NCBI GenBank assembly: GCA_049965795.1
Contig: JBMFVW010000032.1
Span: 1-15,652 of the forward strand
Reading direction: 5' to 3'
DNA length: 15,652 nt
DNA from: Acidulodesulfobacterium_A sp049965795
GTDB lineage: Bacteria > SZUA-79 > Acidulodesulfobacterales > Acidulodesulfobacteraceae
This document shows, one piece after another, positions 14,335 through 15,652 of the stretch. How positions within the stretch are numbered: position 1 is the first letter of the stretch; each line of letters opens with the position of its first letter. The position numbers and the translations under genes are program-made. The notes under the pieces were generated by a model. The model saw only the letters and a list, made by a program, of their open reading frames with translations. It did no database searches and was not told the origin of the DNA.

Positions 14335-14379
14335 TCGTTAAAAAAACACCCGCCGATATAAAGTTATATAGGATTTTTC

Positions 14380-14421
14380 TTGCTTTTTTCATCGTTACAT
14401 ATTATAATATATGTAACGATG
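14380..14421 (+). promoter_or_regulatory. Transposase promoter with its -10 inside a 13-bp palindrome
   Basis: TTGCTT (14380-14385) and TATAAT (14403-14408) are 17 bp apart, with a predicted start near 14415. The -10 is exactly the 6-nt centre of a perfect dyad, CATCGTTACATAT (14390-14402) and ATATGTAACGATG (14409-14421). The dyad arms share TCGTTAC with the terminal inverted repeats, suggesting that the transposase could bind and repress its own promoter. Confidence 0.65.
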
Positions 14422-14483
14422 TTTATTGCTAATACAGATAAACAATAAATCTATCTAAATTATTATTATCAAGGAGATGAGCC

Positions 14484-15594
14484 GTGGCAAAAGCTACCGT
14501 ATATCAAACGAATAAAAAGACGGGTGTAACGTACGTATATGAGTCTGTATCTTTCTGGGATAAAGAAAAGAAACAGTCCAGAGCCCGTAGGAAGTTAATC
14601 GGCAAGCTTATTGATAACCGGATTGTGCCGACCAGAAAAAGAAAAAATACAAAAGATATTGCCGTATCTTCAAGGTATTTTTACGGCGCAGTTTATCTTT
14701 TTGATAAAATCGCTCACGGCACCGGACTTCTTCAAGATTTAAAGGTCTGTTTCGGCGAAGACTATAAACAGATTTTATCTACCGCCTACTATCTGATTCT
14801 CGAAGACAAAAACCCCCTAAGCAGGTTCGGCAAGTGGGCTATGCTGCATAAACACCCGTACGGTAAAACAATAGCGTCACAAAGAAGTTCGGAACTATTT
14901 GCTTCTATAACAGAAGATGCAAAGAACAGATTCTTTCGCCTGCAGGCAAAGCGCAGAGCGGAAGAAGAATACTGGGCATACGATACGACATCGATTTCGA
15001 GCTATTCTAAATGCTTAAAACAGGTCAAATACGGCATGAATAAAGAGCATGACATTCTTGCGCAAATTAATCTCGCCGTATTGTTTGGAGAAGAATCCAA
15101 CCTCACACCGGAAGCTGTATGAAAAATACTTTGAAATATCAAGTACTCCCGTAAGAGGTTTAAAAATATTGCCGAAAGACGACGCAATTGCGGATGCGGT
15201 TAAAGATTTCGGATTCTTTGCGCTGATATCTAACGATATAAAAGATCCTATAAGCGCATTACAGATATACCGCAATAAGGATTTAGCAGAAAAAGCATTC
15301 GGAAACCTTAAGGAAAGGCTTAATTTAAGGAGGCTTTCCGTGTCGTCAGAGCAAAGCCTTGACGGCAAACTGTTTGTTGAATTTATCGCTCTGATAATTT
15401 TATCCTATATCAAAAAGAAAATGCAGGACAATAACCTGTTTAAAGATTATACGATGCAGGAGATGCTTGATGAATTAGATATAATAGAATGCTTTGAACT
15501 ACCCGGTAAAAAAATGCAGTTAGGCGAAATGACTAAAAAACAGATGCAGTTATATGAGAAATTAGGAATAGAACCGCCGGCCTCGTTACAATAG
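14484..15594 (+). pseudogene. IS1634-family transposase, broken by internal deletion and frameshift
   Basis: The N-terminal half (212 codons from a GTG start at 14484, AAGGAG 7 bp upstream) resembles IS1634-type transposases. It has VYESVSFWDKEKKQSRARRKLIGKL-type sequence and the first catalytic Asp in WAYDTTSISSYS (D167), and it runs to QINLAVLFGEESNL, then stops at 15122. The C-terminal part resumes in another frame near 15112 (LYEKYFEISSTPVRG, then the catalytic Glu region IYRNKDLAEKAFGNLKERL) and ends LGIEPPASLQ with TAG at 15592. The middle, normally about 180-200 codons and including the second Asp, is gone. The join lies near 15098-15112 and also shifts the frame. The protein cannot work as a transposase. 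The stop codon lies within the right inverted repeat. Confidence 0.88.
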
Positions 15595-15610
15595 TGCGGG
15601 GATTTAGGTT
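15582..15610 (+). repeat. Right terminal inverted repeat of the IS element
   Basis: The sequence runs CTCGTTACA to AGGTT and is the imperfect reverse complement of 14306-14334 (24 of 29). It overlaps the last four transposase codons and stop. It carries the TCGTTAC word (15583-15589) also found in the promoter dyad. Confidence 0.75.
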
Positions 15611-15652
15611 TCACGCTTACAGCGTAATAACTCCGGCGAAAAAAGAGCGCAG

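Larger units (their letters stand above)
14306..15610 (+). mobile_element. IS1634-like insertion element, internally deleted, both ends present
   Basis: The element is bounded by 29-bp imperfect inverted repeats (14306-14334 and 15582-15610, 24 of 29 matching). It contains one transposase reading region, now broken. At about 1.3 kb it is well short of the 1.7-2 kb usual for IS1634-type elements, because the middle of the transposase is missing. No target-site duplication was found at the proposed ends (left flank GATATT, right flank TCACGC), so it may be old, or the exact ends may be off by a few bases. Having both ends but no working enzyme, it could in principle be moved in trans by an intact relative. 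Confidence 0.8.

Noticed and set aside
14294..15622. Target-site duplication flanking the IS element
   Set aside because: The flanks at the proposed ends and at neighbouring offsets do not match, so none is claimed.

Overview
The window reads as part of an AT-rich genome of a Gram-negative (diderm), motile-type, hydrogen- and sulfur-metabolising anaerobe. The diderm call rests on an outer-membrane porin with a signal peptide and a terminal Phe, and the motility call on a chemoreceptor. The anaerobe call rests on a cytoplasmic [NiFe] hydrogenase with HdrA and MvhD electron-transfer proteins. Sigma-54 promoters and a sigma-54 activator fit deltaproteobacteria-like lineages, but nothing here fixes the taxon.

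From 1 to about 12.3 kb every protein gene lies on the minus strand. Read in the direction of transcription: an outer-membrane porin (12308-10983), a chemoreceptor with almost no periplasmic domain (10635-9376), [NiFe]-hydrogenase small and large subunits (9275-6778), the hydrogenase maturation protease (6626-6051), HdrA (5990-4026), MvhD (3946-3446), a TusA-like sulfur carrier (3160-2939), a GAF/AAA+ sigma-54-type activator (2856-1015) and a double-PAS sensor kinase cut by the window edge (996-1). Hydrogenase, HdrA and MvhD together form the H2-oxidising, flavin-containing part of an Mvh-Hdr-type complex, but HdrB and HdrC are absent from the window. TusA next door suggests a link to sulfur metabolism.

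The porin and the chemoreceptor each have a good sigma-54 -24/-12 promoter. About 155-170 bp upstream of each predicted start site lies a matching palindrome of the type GTTGGCA-N3-TGCCAAC, which looks like an enhancer for one shared activator. The hydrogenase operon instead has a -10 element overlapped by two 13-bp direct repeats spaced exactly 21 bp. Upstream of the porin enhancer lies a 41-codon relic of a second hydrogenase large subunit (12672-12550), about 78% identical in protein to the intact gene.

From 12.8 kb on the content looks accessory: a tRNA-Ala(GGC) on the plus strand, a gene-free stretch with a perfect 17-bp inverted repeat, an overlapping HEPN/nucleotidyltransferase pair of toxin-antitoxin type, and an IS1634-like element (14306-15610). 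The element keeps both terminal inverted repeats but has lost the middle of its transposase by an internal deletion with a frameshift.
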